Assembly (NCBI RefSeq): GCF_027887165.1
Contig: NC_077228.1
Coordinates: 212,711,635-212,775,634 of the forward strand
Direction: 5' to 3'
Source of the DNA: Monodelphis domestica
Lineage: Eukaryota; Chordata; Mammalia; Didelphimorphia; Didelphidae
DNA length: 64,000 nt
Part shown: positions 33,666-45,062 of the stretch, one piece after another
Numbering within the stretch: the first letter of the stretch is position 1
Layout: every line of letters begins with the position of its first letter
The notes under the pieces: generated by a model
What the model was told of the DNA's origin: nothing
Databases searched by the model: none
The model's input: only the letters and a program-made list of their open reading frames with translations
Program-made: the position numbers and the translations under genes

Positions 33666-34335
33666 AGAACATGTTCAAATCTACAGTGTTTGCTTATGGC
33701 TAATTCTACATGCTAGCTTAATGCTCAGTTTCTCTGGGGATAATGAAGTCTGTGTCTGCTTCTGGCACATTTGACTCAGAACTGAAGACCTTGACTCTTT
33801 GGGTATGACAAAGCAATCTTTTTACTAACCACCGAGAAAGAAAAGCCATGAACACAGTATATAAAAAGGAAATAACCTGCTCTGAGATGTCCCTTCTCTT
33901 CCTGTCTGCAAATCATGACAAGATTACTCAATTCTATTCCTATAGAAGTGGAAAAGAGTTCTGGTGTCCTTCTTTCAAACTTGTGAGAAGCGATGGGCTA
34001 TTCATGTGGTAGCTAGATAGGGCACTCAGCTAGCTGATCTGAACTTAAGCTCTACTGCTTTTTCCTGACTGCCCCCATCCTGTCCCAGTTCCTCTCCTGA
34101 ACAATAATCCCAAGGTGGACAAATCCAGTTTTGGGGGCAATCTTGTGAGTTTAAGAGGTTGGAGATCCTGGGTCCCTTGGTTATATCTGACTAGAAGCAG
34201 AAGGATAATCTGCTCTTAGAGAACATCTCCTCTAATATCTGATCATCATATTACCTGGAGGAGAAACCCAGACCTTTTTCTACCAAAGATGTGGACACAG
34301 AGGACAACACTATAGAGGTGAAATGCAAAATGCCT
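33666..34335. other. Unassigned intergenic
   Basis: No gene or repeat recognised. Confidence 0.4.
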
Positions 34336-34339
34336 AGTC

Positions 34340-34490
34340 AGTAGTATTTTTAATAATAAATTTCCACATAAGTTTTCCAAAGTCATATGATCCATATTGT
34401 CTCCCTCTCTCCTTCCCTCACCCCTCCCTGAGCTGACAAGTAATTCAATCTGGGTTATACATGTCTTATCATGCAAAACATATTCTTGTC
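34340..34490 (-). mobile_element. Old L1 3'UTR fragment
   Basis: CACATAAGTTTTCCAAAGTC and CTGAGCTGACAAGTAATTC match the 3'UTR at 20980-21060. Confidence 0.75.
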
Positions 34491-34587
34491 AGCAGTAATG
34501 AAAGCTTCTTCCTATTCTGAGGTTTAAGTTCCCCATCTTTGAAGGGTATCACTGTAGTTACTATTGCTGCTTGTTTAAGTTTCTTTC

Positions 34588-34760
34588 TTTTTAAACCTCT
34601 GTCTTTGATTCTAAGACAGAAGAGCAGGAAGGGCTAGGGAATCAAAGTTAAATGACTACTCCAGTGTCACCCAGCTAGGAAGTGTCTGAGGCCAGACATG
34701 AACCCAGGTCCTCCTGACTCCAGGACTGGCACCCTAACCACTGAGCAACCTTGCCACTCC
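34588..34760 (-). mobile_element. Marsupial SINE
   Basis: Reverse copy with AGGGCTAGGGAATC and GAACCCAGGTCCTCCTGAC, flanked by TTAAGTTTCTTTC (34575-34587 and 34761-34773). Confidence 0.9.
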
Positions 34761-34773
34761 TTAAGTTTCTTTC

Positions 34774-35381
34774 AAAGTTTGCTGAGCATAATAGTTGTTA
34801 TGATATTGAATCCTGTTTCAAATCTTCTGATCAATTTGTGCTTGTGAGCCATCTATATGTAAATATCGGTCCCCTATTTGATTTACATTATACACAAGTC
34901 CTTTTCTACTCTCCCTTTTGGCAAATCCCTAGACATGGCAAAATCTAAACTCTGTCATTTTTTTCCTGGGAATCTGGAGGTGGGAGTGTGATGATTCAAA
35001 GAGTTTGAGAAAAATGAAACAGACCCTTCTTTTAGGGTTAAGTTCCCCTGGACTAAATCCAATCCACATGTGTGGTTCTAGAGCAGAGGGGTCTAGTGTC
35101 CTCTTAGACCATCTCCTTATGCCCAGCAGCAGTTGTAATTTTTAGAAAAGGATAGTTGGGAGTTCAATAGGCATAAGGAATGGCTCAAGAAAGTCACAGA
35201 AGTAAAAAATTACACATGACAACAAAGAGTATTTCAGTTTGTTCAGAAGGTAGAGTATGTGAAAAGTATTTTCTGAAATAAGGCAGAAAAGATAATTATT
35301 TCAGATTGTGTAGCACTTTAATAACAAAGGAATATAAACTTTACATGAGGCAATCAGTGGTCTCTGGATAGCTTTCTTGCT
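34774..35381. other. Unassigned intergenic
   Basis: No gene or repeat recognised. Confidence 0.4.
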
Positions 35382-35556
35382 TTCTCTATACTAAGTATCT
35401 GGTTCTAAGGTAGAAGAGTGATAAAGGGCTGGGCAAATGGGGTTAAATGAGCTGCCCAGGGTCACACAGTTACGAAGTATCTGAGGTCATATTTGAACCC
35501 AGGTCCTCTCAACTAGGGCCTGACTCTCTTATCTGCTGTACCATTTAGCTACCCCT
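35382..35556 (-). mobile_element. Marsupial SINE
   Basis: Reverse copy: GGCTGGGCAAATGGGGTTAAATG, CAGGGTCACACAGTTACG and TACCATTTAGCTACCCC head. Confidence 0.85.
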
Positions 35557-35812
35557 ACACTATCCTATATTCCTGAATTTTTGTCCCCTTGACTTATTTC
35601 CACTCGTTTCTTATTAAATCCTAGCCCTGGTTTAACTTCCACTATCTTCTTATTCCTCTTCTATTTGCATGTTGCTGAATGGAAGTAATTGAAATCATAC
35701 TGCCCACAATTTTATATTATCTATCTATCTATATTATCTAATTTAATTAGACTTTAGGAAGTCAATCCCTTTACTTCTCCCTACTTGATTATTTAGTACA
35801 TTTCCCACAGTA

Positions 35813-35952
35813 GCTATTAGAGCTATTTTATAGATGACAAAACTAAGGCACACAGAGATTAAGTGACTTGCCTGGGGTGACATATATTTTAAGAGTCTTC
35901 TTCCTGTTCTAGGGCTAATGTTCTATCCACTGTACTCATCTAGCTATCCTAT
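35813..35952 (-). mobile_element. CORE-SINE
   Basis: TTTTATAGATGACAAAACTAAGGC, AGTGACTTGCCTGGGG and CTACTGTACTCATC-type head, reverse. Confidence 0.65.
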
Positions 35953-36119
35953 TTCTTCCTTCCTTCTCTCTCATTATTTTCTTCCTTCTTAGGAACTGAG
36001 GGGATTAGAGCAGAAAGTGGTAGTGGGAATTAAGCAAATCATACTGATTCTGTCTTATAAATCAATTCTGGAGCTAGCTCAGTTCTCTTTCTATTCAATT
36101 ATGGGTCTAGTCTAATGCC

Positions 36120-36719
36120 TGTCTTGTGAGAAAATTTTATTCAACTATAGGAATTGGGAGAAAACCTTATTGCATTGTTTGGACCTAGTCCTGTGTGGCT
36201 GGGAAGATGAACCACCTCTATTTGCTAAGAGACCCTTAACTAAGGTCCTAGGTTATGCTGACCTTAGAAACTCAATCAGATTAAAGACTGATGCAAAAAG
36301 TGTTCTCACAATTGTACATCTCAAGCAATGCATATGTTTTATTAGAAAACTTGCTCTTTCTGATTAATTGGTTATTGTGTCCATGTTCCTTTGATTGTTT
36401 ACAGATACTTGGGGGGAGTGGGATACCTAATTTTCTAAATTCTGGGAATTTCACCTGTTGGATTTCCCTATCTCAACTTGGAAAGTCTCTAATCTTTCAT
36501 CCTTTTAGAAATCAAATTATGTAATGTCGCACTTTTGCCTTTTAATGAATTGGCCTTATTTGATTAATTGTTGTTTCTTTAAAGGTCTGTCTCCTCCCAT
36601 ATTCAGGATCCAACCCTAAACTGAGGAAGGTACCAAGACCTGACTTATTAGGCAATTACATGTATTGCTTAATAAATTGAAGTGAGCAAAAGTCAAACTT
36701 TTGTTTCCTTTATCTTTCA
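36120..36719 (+). mobile_element. Possible solo LTR
   Basis: An unassigned block that ends with an AATAAA (36670-36675), a T-rich U5-like stretch and TTTCA. A GGGGGGAGTGGGATACC segment lies mid-way. No second LTR, primer-binding site or exact duplication was found, so this is only a candidate. Confidence 0.25.
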
Positions 36720-36960
36720 CCCATCACAGTTTTTTGACTTATTCTTGATAAAGTCATGCTGATTTTTTGTTTGTTTTTTTCTAGATATTCATCAACCATC
36801 TCTTTAATGATCTGTTCTATGATTTTCTTATGAGTTTTCAGATATAGTCTCTTCCCTGCAAGATATTCCCATATCAGCTTCTCATTGGACATTCCAAACT
36901 AGATAATCTATAGATGCTCACACTCATCAAATCCAAATGATTAATTACCCTTTCTCTGTA
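36720..36960 (-). mobile_element. CR1/L3 LINE reverse-transcriptase scrap
   Basis: The reverse strand reads KKIIEQIIKEMVDEYLEK and, one frame over, QHDFIKNKS, a match to the CR1/L3 stretch KI.E.IIKE.V..HLEK...SQHGFIKNRSC. One frameshift separates the two. Confidence 0.6.
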
Positions 36961-36994
36961 GTGGGCCAGGCCAGATTCATTCTGGCCTCATGGT

Positions 36995-37383
36995 TCATGT
37001 TTGAAATTATGATGAAATAATATTATATGATAATCAACTGTGAAGGACTAAACTATTATCAGTAAAGCAAGTCTCCAAAATAACCACAAGGGACTCATGC
37101 TGGAAATGGTATCTATAGCCAAAGAAGGAACTATTGGAATCTTACAAAAAATCAAATCAAAACATGCCACTTTCTGCTATATTTTCTTCGTGAGATTTCT
37201 ATTATATGTGATGTCATGAAATGAGCAACATGGAAATACCTATTACATGAAAGTATGGATATAATCTATATCAGACTACTCTGCCTCAGGGAGAGGAATA
37301 GGGGAGGGAGAAGACTTGAATTTGAAATGTCAGAAAACAAGTGTTAAACACTTGTTTCTAAGTGTAAATGAAAAAATAAAAAC
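36995..37383 (+). mobile_element. Old L1 3'UTR
   Basis: GATAATCAACTGTGAAGGAC, TATTATCAGTAAAGCAAGTC and CAGGGAGAGGAATAGGGGAG, parallel to 475-835. Confidence 0.75.
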
Positions 37384-37714
37384 ATTGGGGAAAAAGAGAT
37401 TAGGATGAAATAAGTTAATTGTATAACATCTAATATTTGACAAAAAAAGAAATTCACTGAACAGTAGCATGAAAAGGACATTCAGCAAATATGCAGCCAG
37501 CAGTCATTCATCTATATTTAGTCCCACCTTGTCTCCATAAGAAATGTTTCTTCTCAGAAGAGTGTGTTGACTCTCATGGCAAAGGAAATTTTGTCAGTCA
37601 ATCTGCATGTGTCAACCAATTCTTTCAACTAGTCCTCATATATTATAAACTCAGACAACTTAATGCGTACCAATTCCTCAGGGACATCATTTCATCACCC
37701 AAAATTTTCTCAAT

Positions 37715-38925
37715 AGTTCCCTATTACCTCTAGGGTCAAATATAACTCCTAAGTTTGACATTTAAAGCCTTTTACCACCTAGCTCCAATCTATCTTTCTA
37801 GCCTCATTATACATTCATCCATTTCCTATATCTTTTGTTCCATCCAAACTAGTTTTCTCACTGTTCAGCAGTTGGAACTTAATCTCAAGAGTGTTCAAGG
37901 CTTAGTTGAGAGAACAGATATATGCAGTCACAGAAAGATTGCTTTCAAGAAGCTTAAATGAATGGGACATCTGGTAGCCCATCTTAGTGGCATCTGAAGA
38001 AGGAAAACTGTGACCCAAGAGGACATTACAGAAGATTCTACAAGGAGAGAAAGAGTATCAAAGCTCTTGAGTGCCAGAAGTATGATTTGCTTTGGCCACA
38101 TGTGTTTTTTACACATAGCCTCATTACTATGTCCCATACTATATATGGGCTCACTCATCTGACTATTATATAGTATATTTTTTGGATAATACATTGTTTA
38201 GTCATTTGCAGTCATGTTAAACTCTTTGTTTTCCTTTTTTTGGGGTTTTCTTGGCAAAGATGCTGAAGTGGTTTGTAATTTCTTTCTCCTACTAATTTTA
38301 CAGATTAAGAAACTGAGGCAAATAGGGTTAAGTGACTTGCCCAGGGTCACATGGCTAAAAGTGTTTGAGGCTTGATTTGAATTAAGGTCTTTCTGACTCC
38401 AGGCCCAACATTTCTATCTACTCCACCACCTAACTGCCCCTTTGGTAATCCCAGAGTTAATGAATACATTTTTTGTAGCTAATGTTAATAAACTGGTGCC
38501 TTCTGACTTTTCAGTCTTTTTAATCCTTTACTTCCTTCTTTAATCCAATGATACTGAACTCTTTGCTCTTTCTCACATCAGACACTATTCTCAGTCTAGA
38601 TATTTTAACTGGCTGTTACCCAAGCCTAGCACTTTCTCCTTTCTCCCTTTGGAGTCCTGGTTTCGCTGATTTCCTTCAGGTCTCGGCTAAACTCCTACTT
38701 TTGCAAGAAGCCTTTTCCTCCTTAATGCTAATGCCTTTGTTTCCTTCTGTTATTTTCTCCAACATATCCTATATATATCTTATTTGTACAGGGTCATTTT
38801 CATATTATTACCCTGACTAGATTGTGAATTACTTCAGGGCAGGAATTGTTTGGGGTTTTTTGTTCTTCTAGTTCTTAACCCGTAGTAGGCTTATAATAAT
38901 AATAATGTTTATTGACTTGACTTAA
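37715..38925 (+). mobile_element. L2 LINE 3' half with an insertion
   Basis: 37715-37890 (TCCCTATTACCTCTAGGGTC, TTTAAAGCCTTTTACCACC, ATCCAAACTAGTTTTCTCAC) and 38540-38925 (CCTTCAGGTCTCGGCTAAAC, TAGATTGTGAATTACTTCAGG, AATAATGTTTATTGACTTG) are consecutive in L2. The region between holds a MAR1-type SINE and unassigned DNA. Confidence 0.7.
38205..38441 (-). mobile_element. CORE-SINE, MAR1/Mon-1 type, near complete
   Basis: Starts GTTTAGTCATTTGCAGTCATG, then GGGGTTTTCTTGGCAAAGATG, TTACAGATTAAGAAACTGAGGC, GACTTGCCCAGGGTCAC and ends CCACCTAACTGCCCC. Same family as 869-1115. Confidence 0.85.
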
Positions 38926-38978
38926 ATTATTAATATTAACTAATATTAGTTAAATACATTTGCTGAAAGGTAATTGTA

Positions 38979-39150
38979 GGGGTTGCTAGGTGACCCAGAG
39001 AATTGAGAGCCTTTGTCCTGGGTTCAAATTTGACTTCAGGCATTTCCTAAATGTGTGACCATGGACAAGTAAGTCATTTAACCTCAGTTGCCTAGCCCTT
39101 ATCACCCTTCTGCCTTGGAACCAACACTTAATACCTATTCTAAGGCAGGT
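38979..39150 (+). mobile_element. Marsupial SINE
   Basis: GGGGTTGCTAGGTGACCCAGAG head, CTGGGTTCAAATTTGACTTC B-box, GCCTAGCCCTTATCACCC and a worn tail. Confidence 0.8.
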
Positions 39151-39279
39151 TTGTACTCTATAATTTGAGGGACCCAATCTTAAGTATGAATGAAAGTTGG
39201 GGGATACTCTAGAAAGGATGTTACGTAAATAACACTGTAAACTATTATTTACAATTTATCTAAAAAGTTGCTTACTTGA

Positions 39280-39640
39280 ACACTATAATAACAAAAATGT
39301 CCTATTTGTTTCCATTTCTCCTTTTGAATTATTTTTTTTTTCTGTGTAGTAATCTTTTTGGCTTTTGTTTTTACATAGTTGGCAATGTATTTTAATTGAT
39401 TCCTTCATTCACTTTGAATAAATCAGTATTTCTTTTTTTTAATTTGTTATTCCATTATGTTCATGTGCCACAATTTATTCAGTCATTCCCGAATCTTTAG
39501 ATATATAAGTTGTTTCCAGGGTTTTTTTTTCCTATTAAAAATGACACTGGTGTATATTTTTTGTACAGAGAAGTCTTTTCTCCAATCTACAATATCCTTA
39601 GGGTATTGTTCTAGTAGTGGGCGATGTATTATCTTTCATC
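39280..39640 (-). mobile_element. Old L1 fragment just upstream of the promoter
   Basis: ATTCCATTATGTTCATGTGCC, ACAATTTATTCAGTCATTCC and ATTGTTCTAGTAGTGGGC are old ORF2-end landmarks in reverse. It ends about 160 bp before the CpG island. Confidence 0.6.
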
Positions 39641-39879
39641 TCTTACAATTTCTAGTCTTGGTGGGAAGTCATGAAAGGGTGAAAAAGCCAATCAGGGCTA
39701 GGAAAGAGTTACAAACACTTCAAGAAGGCTAGAGGGAAGCCTTGAGGGCAGGAGGTGGCGTCTTTGCTCCTGTTCTGAAAACAGTTACAGCTTCCTTTAG
39801 GAGGTGGGGGAAGGGTTGATGCCTGCCCGCCTGCCCCTTGACACCTGCTCGGAGGCGGACCAGAGCCAGCGCCCGTGTG

Positions 39880-39891
39880 TGCGCCTGCGCA
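39880..39891. promoter_or_regulatory. NRF1-type site
   Basis: TGCGCCTGCGCA differs from the palindromic NRF1 consensus TGCGCATGCGCA at one base. It lies about 180 bp upstream of the presumed exon 1, a usual place for NRF1 in CpG-island promoters. Confidence 0.6.
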
Positions 39892-40021
39892 GACGGAGAC
39901 TCCGCGAAGGTTTCCCCACCTGCTGGGCAGGGCCCGGGAATGAACGCTTGCGCTCTGGGGCCTCCTTTGCTGGGTGGCGGGGGGAAGGGAGAGAAGAAGA
40001 GGAAGAGGGAAGTCTCCCGGG

Positions 40022-40032
40022 GGGGCGGGGCC
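40022..40032 (+). promoter_or_regulatory. Sp1/KLF GC box
   Basis: GGGGCGGGGCC is a canonical GC box within the CpG island, about 40-50 bp upstream of the likely transcription start zone. Confidence 0.6.
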
Positions 40033-40059
40033 TGGCTGGGCAGCCGGAGAAAAGGAAGT

Positions 40060-40069
40060 TCTCGCGGGA
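40060..40069 (+). promoter_or_regulatory. TCTCGCGAGA-like motif
   Basis: TCTCGCGGGA matches the CpG-island element TCTCGCGAGA (bound by BANP) at 9 of 10 positions. A GGAAGT ETS core directly precedes it (40054-40059). It sits at the probable initiation zone. Confidence 0.4.
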
Positions 40070-40222
40070 GTACAGCGGAGGAGCGGAAGCGAGGCGGCTC
40101 TGGTGCTGCGGCTACCGGGCGGCGGCGGCGGGCGCTGCTCTGTGGGGAGCGGCGGGATCTAGGCTGCCGCTCGCTGCGAGTGGACCGGCCAGCGGAACAG
40201 AGAGCAGAAGCTCGGCGCCACT
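40070..40222 (+). other. GRB2: GRB2 exon 1 (non-coding)
   Basis: The 3' end is set by the splice donor ACT|GTAAGT, with the intron beginning at 40223. The 5' end cannot be read from sequence; I placed it just after the GC box, GGAAGT and TCTCGCGGGA cluster. The exon is GC-rich, has a short GGC run at 40117-40131, and contains no ATG, so it adds no upstream open reading frame to the transcript. Assignment to GRB2 rests on strand, spacing and the lack of any other gene nearby; a spliced transcript joining 40222 to 47790 would prove it. Confidence 0.6.
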
Positions 40223-42852
40223 GTAAGTGTGGGTTAGCGGGAGGGGAGGCTAGGGCAGGGCCCGGCTCTTTCCCCACCCCCCACTCCTTTTTCTTCCCTT
40301 TCCTAGGGGAGGCGGCCCTGAGGGGGAGGCCGGGTCCTAAGCCTCGGGGCCGCCTCGGGCTGCTGGGCTGTGGCACCTCTGTTGTGGATGTCTGCAGAGT
40401 CCGAGCCCCTGCTCCTTCACTCCACCCCCACGCGTGGGTGGGAAGCGACTGACTGGGGGGCTACCTACCTGCACTGACATCTCTCCTTGTGGCTCTTGAT
40501 TCCGAATGACTCCCCTTTTGAGAGCCACCCCCAATCCAGTCGTCAGGATTTTCCCCTCCAGCATTTCCCTCCCCTCCCCCGTCTCCCCAGGCTGGGACCC
40601 CCCACCCCCACCCCCCAGAGAAGAGTGTGTGGAGCTCCCCTGGTGGGGGATACTTGATTTCATTTTGTGTCTTTGGCTTGAGCGTTTGGAGACCAAGGCC
40701 AGAGAGAAGCAGAAATCCCTTGCTGTATTCTGATAATTTCTAAGGCAAATGACTATTAATTCTTGAGTCAGCCTTAGTGCAGCAATCAGGGGATTCAGAG
40801 CAAATTGCCGGGGTGGTGGGGATGCCCCTTCTTTGACAGGATCGGCACTCAATCTCTCTGTCAACTGGTTTCTGGTGTCAGGAAGGATTTTTATTTTTAC
40901 GAAACTTTGGAGAACTCTCCTAGACACGTAGAAGCTTGCGTTTGTCTAGAAAGAGAGAATGGGGAAACCATTTGAAATGCATTTAGTTTCGTGGTTTTAC
41001 TATTATTTTTAAACTAGCACCATTCTGTGGGGGAAAAGTGTTTGGTGTGATTGAATCAAGGAAGTGGGGTATGCAGGGAGAATAAAACCTAAAACTAGAA
41101 GTTTTATTTGGAAAGTATTTAAATATAACTGATTTGAGTCATGGTCTGTTTAAAAAATAATTGTGGGCATCTTCATATATGGTAGTAATGTGAAATTTAG
41201 TTTGAAGAAGAAACTATAAAGTAGGCATTAGAGCTTAATTTCAGGTACTGTTTAGTTTCAAATTGAAAAGAATTGACCAAATATGTCACAAAAAGAATTT
41301 CTGGATTTTGGCATTACTATCACTATTTCAGTCTTTTTGAGTACCACCTTTCCAAACATACACTTCACTGGCTTTCCCATCCCTACACATGCACCATGTG
41401 AATAATTTTGGCTATCCTCTGATCTTTAAGTCATTTCTATTTCTAGTCTTATCATTTTATCGTTAACAGATTTCTTTTTGTGTGTGTGTGCAGCATCAAT
41501 TTTCTACTTTCTTGAAGTTTTTTTTCTTTTTAGAAAAAAAAAGTAAAAATTTAACTTCTATGCTCCTATTCATACACCTACTCAGTGTAGAGGTAACTGT
41601 CTTTTAGTTTGAGGAGGCTCAAACCAGATGCTATATACATTCCACTATATTCTTTCATTCAACCAGAAGGGTTGCCAGAGATGCATGTGAGATTCAGGCT
41701 CTTCTCCGGGGATTTAGTGGACTCAAAGGATTGAATTCATCCCTAAGTAATTGACACTGCCTTAGGTCATAAGTGTAGTTCTCTCATGTCATTTGTATTG
41801 ATTTTCTTCTAATCTCTTTCACTCTAGGATGAGCCTTTGTGTTTGCTGTACCCTGTAGGGTCCTTTCTCTTTGCCTGTGTCGGTCACCATTATGTTAAGG
41901 ATTAGGTTATTCTGGATTTTCTGAGACCAATATGGATTTAGATTTATTCATCTTCAGATTTTTTAAAATGAAGGCTTCACTAAAGGAACTTGAGGATCTT
42001 GTGAGCCCACTTCAAATGTATGTTTACATATTAGAACATGAAAATCTTAGGAGAAAATAACTTCTTTAGGCCAGTGGTGAATCAGTTAAAGTGTGCATCA
42101 TGTTAGTTATACTCATTTATTTTCTGTGATCAGGTCTTTTCTATTTGTATTATTCTTTGTTAGTTTAATCCTCAAAAATTCCCTAGTAAGTCCTAGATAA
42201 GTATGGGGGGGAGATATTAATAATAATAATAATAACTAAGAAAGCTACTTCCTGGAGAAAAATCAGCTTTCTCTTTGTAACTGTAGTGTTCAAATCTTAA
42301 GATCTTATGATTTAAGTATGATAGGACCAGGACAAAGCATTTGAGATTTTTGGTCAAGGTCTAAAAATTGTGTTTTGTAATCCATCTGAGGCTTTTAAAT
42401 TTTTCATTGTAATACATGTATTTTTGCTTAGTAATTGTAACTAAAATTAAATTAATAGGGATATAAAGTATCATAATTTTTCAGTTGCTTCCTCTGTCTT
42501 CATCAGGATTCTTTGTCCAATCATTCTCATTCATTTCTCCTATGGTTATGGTTAGTGTGTACTCCGTTCTTCGGATAACACATGTATCTTGACCTAGTAC
42601 AACAAAATGCCTACCTTCCTAGGAGACAAGTCCTACTGTCAAAAATGTATGGATTTCATCTCCTTCCTTTCATCAGAGGTTGCGGTGGGAATGATTAGGG
42701 TTATGGAATATTGCATATACTGTGAGGTGGATGGATTTTTTTGCTTTTTTTCTTAAAATTTTTTTCTTATAACAAGATACTCAGGGTAAGGGAAGAGGGG
42801 AGGAATATATTTGGAAATGAATGACATAAAAACAAGACCGATAAAAATGGAT

Positions 42853-43096
42853 TTATTTATTAAAAGTAATATTAAAAGTGTTAATCTCTTTCCTCCCTTT
42901 AAATTTACCATTAGCCTTACCTTGTTAATTCCAATTCTAGTTAAGAGTGTTGCTCTGTCCTTTTCATTGTTTTCTTTTTACCATTTTTTAGGTAATCAAG
43001 CACCAATAATATGCTAATTGATCTTTGAAATAGAATTTCTACCCAGTGCTTCTTTGATCTTAGATACAGCTAAAGGAAAGAAGAAAGCTATTAACC
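42853..43096 (+). repeat. Intron-1 duplication, copy A
   Basis: About 244 bp that recur about 800 bp downstream. Shared landmarks are CTCTTTCCTCC, GTCCTTTTCATTGTTT, AATCAAGCA.CAATAAT, GAAATAGAATT.CTACCCAGT and AAAGGAAAGAAGAAAGCTAT. I do not recognise it as a known mobile element. Confidence 0.85.
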
Positions 43097-43649
43097 AAGT
43101 TTTGTGAGAAATGAAACAATTCAGAGTAGAGGTCTGATTTTCCTTTTGGATAAATTTAATCTCATTACTGTATATACTTAATCCATAATTTTCTAGGAAT
43201 GGACTTCTATGTAGTCTATATGAGATTCCTCATTTTTTCTTAGAGCCTCTTTGGTACTTTTTGTACCAGACTAATGTGAAGATGTGCATTGTTTTTGTCA
43301 TATAACACTATTGTACTGAATTACGAGTGGGAGTTTTAAAATCTGATTAAAGCATCCATATTATGCTGCCATAAATTATAAAGTCATTAGAAGAACTCTC
43401 CTGGTGAAACCAGGCTCAATATTTGGAATTTATAATTCCTTGATATTTGAAAATAATATTTTTAAACCTAACAATAAAGCAGATGCAATGATTTTTCATT
43501 TTTATATGTGATGAACTTTTTAATGTTTAGATATTTGGCCCTGTTACTACAGTGGTAAACGTGGTTTTAAAAAATATTCCACTAAAAGTGCTTCTTGGTT
43601 TTCTTACCTAATTATTTTTTGCTAGTTGAGATATTGTGGCTTCATCAGT

Positions 43650-43906
43650 TATTTATTAAAATAATATTAAAGTGTTCTTTGTTGTAACCTCTTTCCTCCT
43701 ATTTATACTTTAGGAAGCCACTAGCCTTACTGTTAATCTCTGTTCTATTTAGAGGTGTTGCTAGGTCCTTTTCATTGTTTCTTTTCCCCCCGTCCTTTAG
43801 ATAATCAAGCATCAATAATGTGCCAATTGATCTATGAAATAGAATTCCTACCCAGTACTACTTTGATCTTAGCTCACAGATAAAGGAAAGAAGAAAGCTA
43901 TTAACC
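43650..43906 (+). repeat. Intron-1 duplication, copy B
   Basis: About 257 bp, same order and orientation as copy A, with scattered substitutions and small indels (roughly four in five bases shared by eye). Confidence 0.85.
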
Positions 43907-44699
43907 TAAGCTAGGACATCCAGATAAGGAATATGTTGACTCATATATATCATCCTTGGTTTGCAGAGAATTGGACCTGGTTTGTTGATCATAGTACAAG
44001 AAGCTTTAGGGATTGCCTTTCTTGTGAATTTGTAAGAGAAGGAAATTAAATGAAAGAAAACAATTTAGCAAAAATAAAATCTATAAGCTTCTTTTGAAAA
44101 CATTAATTCTGAAATTAGATACTTATACATGAGCAAGAGTACCATAACTTTTATCAATATTATGGGAAAGGTCAATTTTAGAGATATGTTTAATATAATT
44201 GTCAAGAACTTAGAAATTAGTTTTATGTGTTATATCTATTTCCAGGAAAATGGGATGGCAATAAAAAAGATTTAGCAAAACACATTTTTCATTGAAGTCT
44301 GTTTAGATTCTAAATGTTAGCTTTCTGATGGCATCTATTTAGTTATTTAAAATTTTCTTTTTGCTTAATTGGGGGTGGAATTTTCCTTCACATCTTTGGA
44401 AGGACACACCCTTTTGAATCTTTTTAGCCAAAGAAAATTGGCTTACATTAAGCAAATGTGGTATCATGTTGTTTACTGTGAATGTTCTAATAATGTTCAC
44501 TAAACTTACTATTGTGAGTGCCACACCCAAGGCACTTCTCTAAATTTCATATATGGTATGTAAATTTTTCTTTGGCACTTCAACATTTATGCTAATTGGA
44601 TTTGATATCTTGTTTTTTTGTGTCAATCAAGCCATGTTTTGCATAGTAACAATTGCTAGTTTAATTTGTGGCTTTTAGAGTCTGCTAAAACCTTCAGAT
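43907..44699. other. Intron 1, unassigned
   Basis: AT-rich, no repeat recognised. Confidence 0.4.
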
Positions 44700-45062
44700 A
44701 ATTTAAACTAGGTGAAATGAGCCAAAATCAGTGTCAGAAAGCAATATGAAAAAAAATGTCATGTTGTTCAGAGTGCTTTGCAAACCTTAAAGCACTATAT
44801 AAATGTTAGCAATTATTGTTTTAAGTCAGGGAATATGGATAAATATGGGTAACACGTAGCATGCCCTTTGTTAAATACAGGCCCTTTCTTAGATCTGGAA
44901 TAAAGCAAGGGTGCTGGATTGATCAGGACTCTCGGGCTCTAGACTTAGTTCTATTACTAATTTCACTTTGAATAAATCACTTTTATTAAGCTGGGGTCTG
45001 TCATCTCCAAAATGAAGAGGTCAAACTAACTCTGAGGTTCCTGTTAGCTGTTAAATCTTTTG
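44700..45062 (+). mobile_element. Two MIR remnants
   Basis: A MIR 3' part lies at 44760-44822 (GTGCTTTGCAAACCTTAAAGC, CTATATAAATGTTAGC). A second head-to-middle copy lies at 44905-45062 (CTAGACTTAGTTCTATTAC, TCATCTCCAAAATGAAGAGG). Confidence 0.6.

Larger units (their letters stand above)
39800..40450 (+). promoter_or_regulatory. GRB2: CpG-island promoter of GRB2
   Basis: This is the only long GC-rich, CpG-dense block in the window; the sequence on either side is AT-rich. It holds an NRF1-type palindrome, an Sp1 GC box, GGAA (ETS-like) cores and a TCTCGCGGGA motif, and no convincing TATA box close to the presumed start, as is usual for a housekeeping promoter with dispersed initiation. It directly precedes a perfect GTAAGT splice donor on the + strand, and the GRB2 start-codon exon follows 7.6 kb downstream. 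Several frames stay open across it (up to 215 codons) simply because stop codons are rare in GC-rich DNA. Linking it to GRB2 is inference from position and strand. Confidence 0.85.

Noticed and set aside
39729..40376. A divergent gene on the minus strand sharing the CpG island
   Set aside because: No splice donor, recognisable protein or repeat-free exon was found to the left; known GRB2 neighbours in other mammals lie tens of kb away. It cannot be excluded for a non-coding RNA.
39729..40452. Overlapping open frames of 140-215 codons on both strands in the CpG island
   Set aside because: Stop codons are rare in GC-rich DNA. The translations are low-complexity Arg/Gly/Pro, run through the splice donor and match no domain I know.
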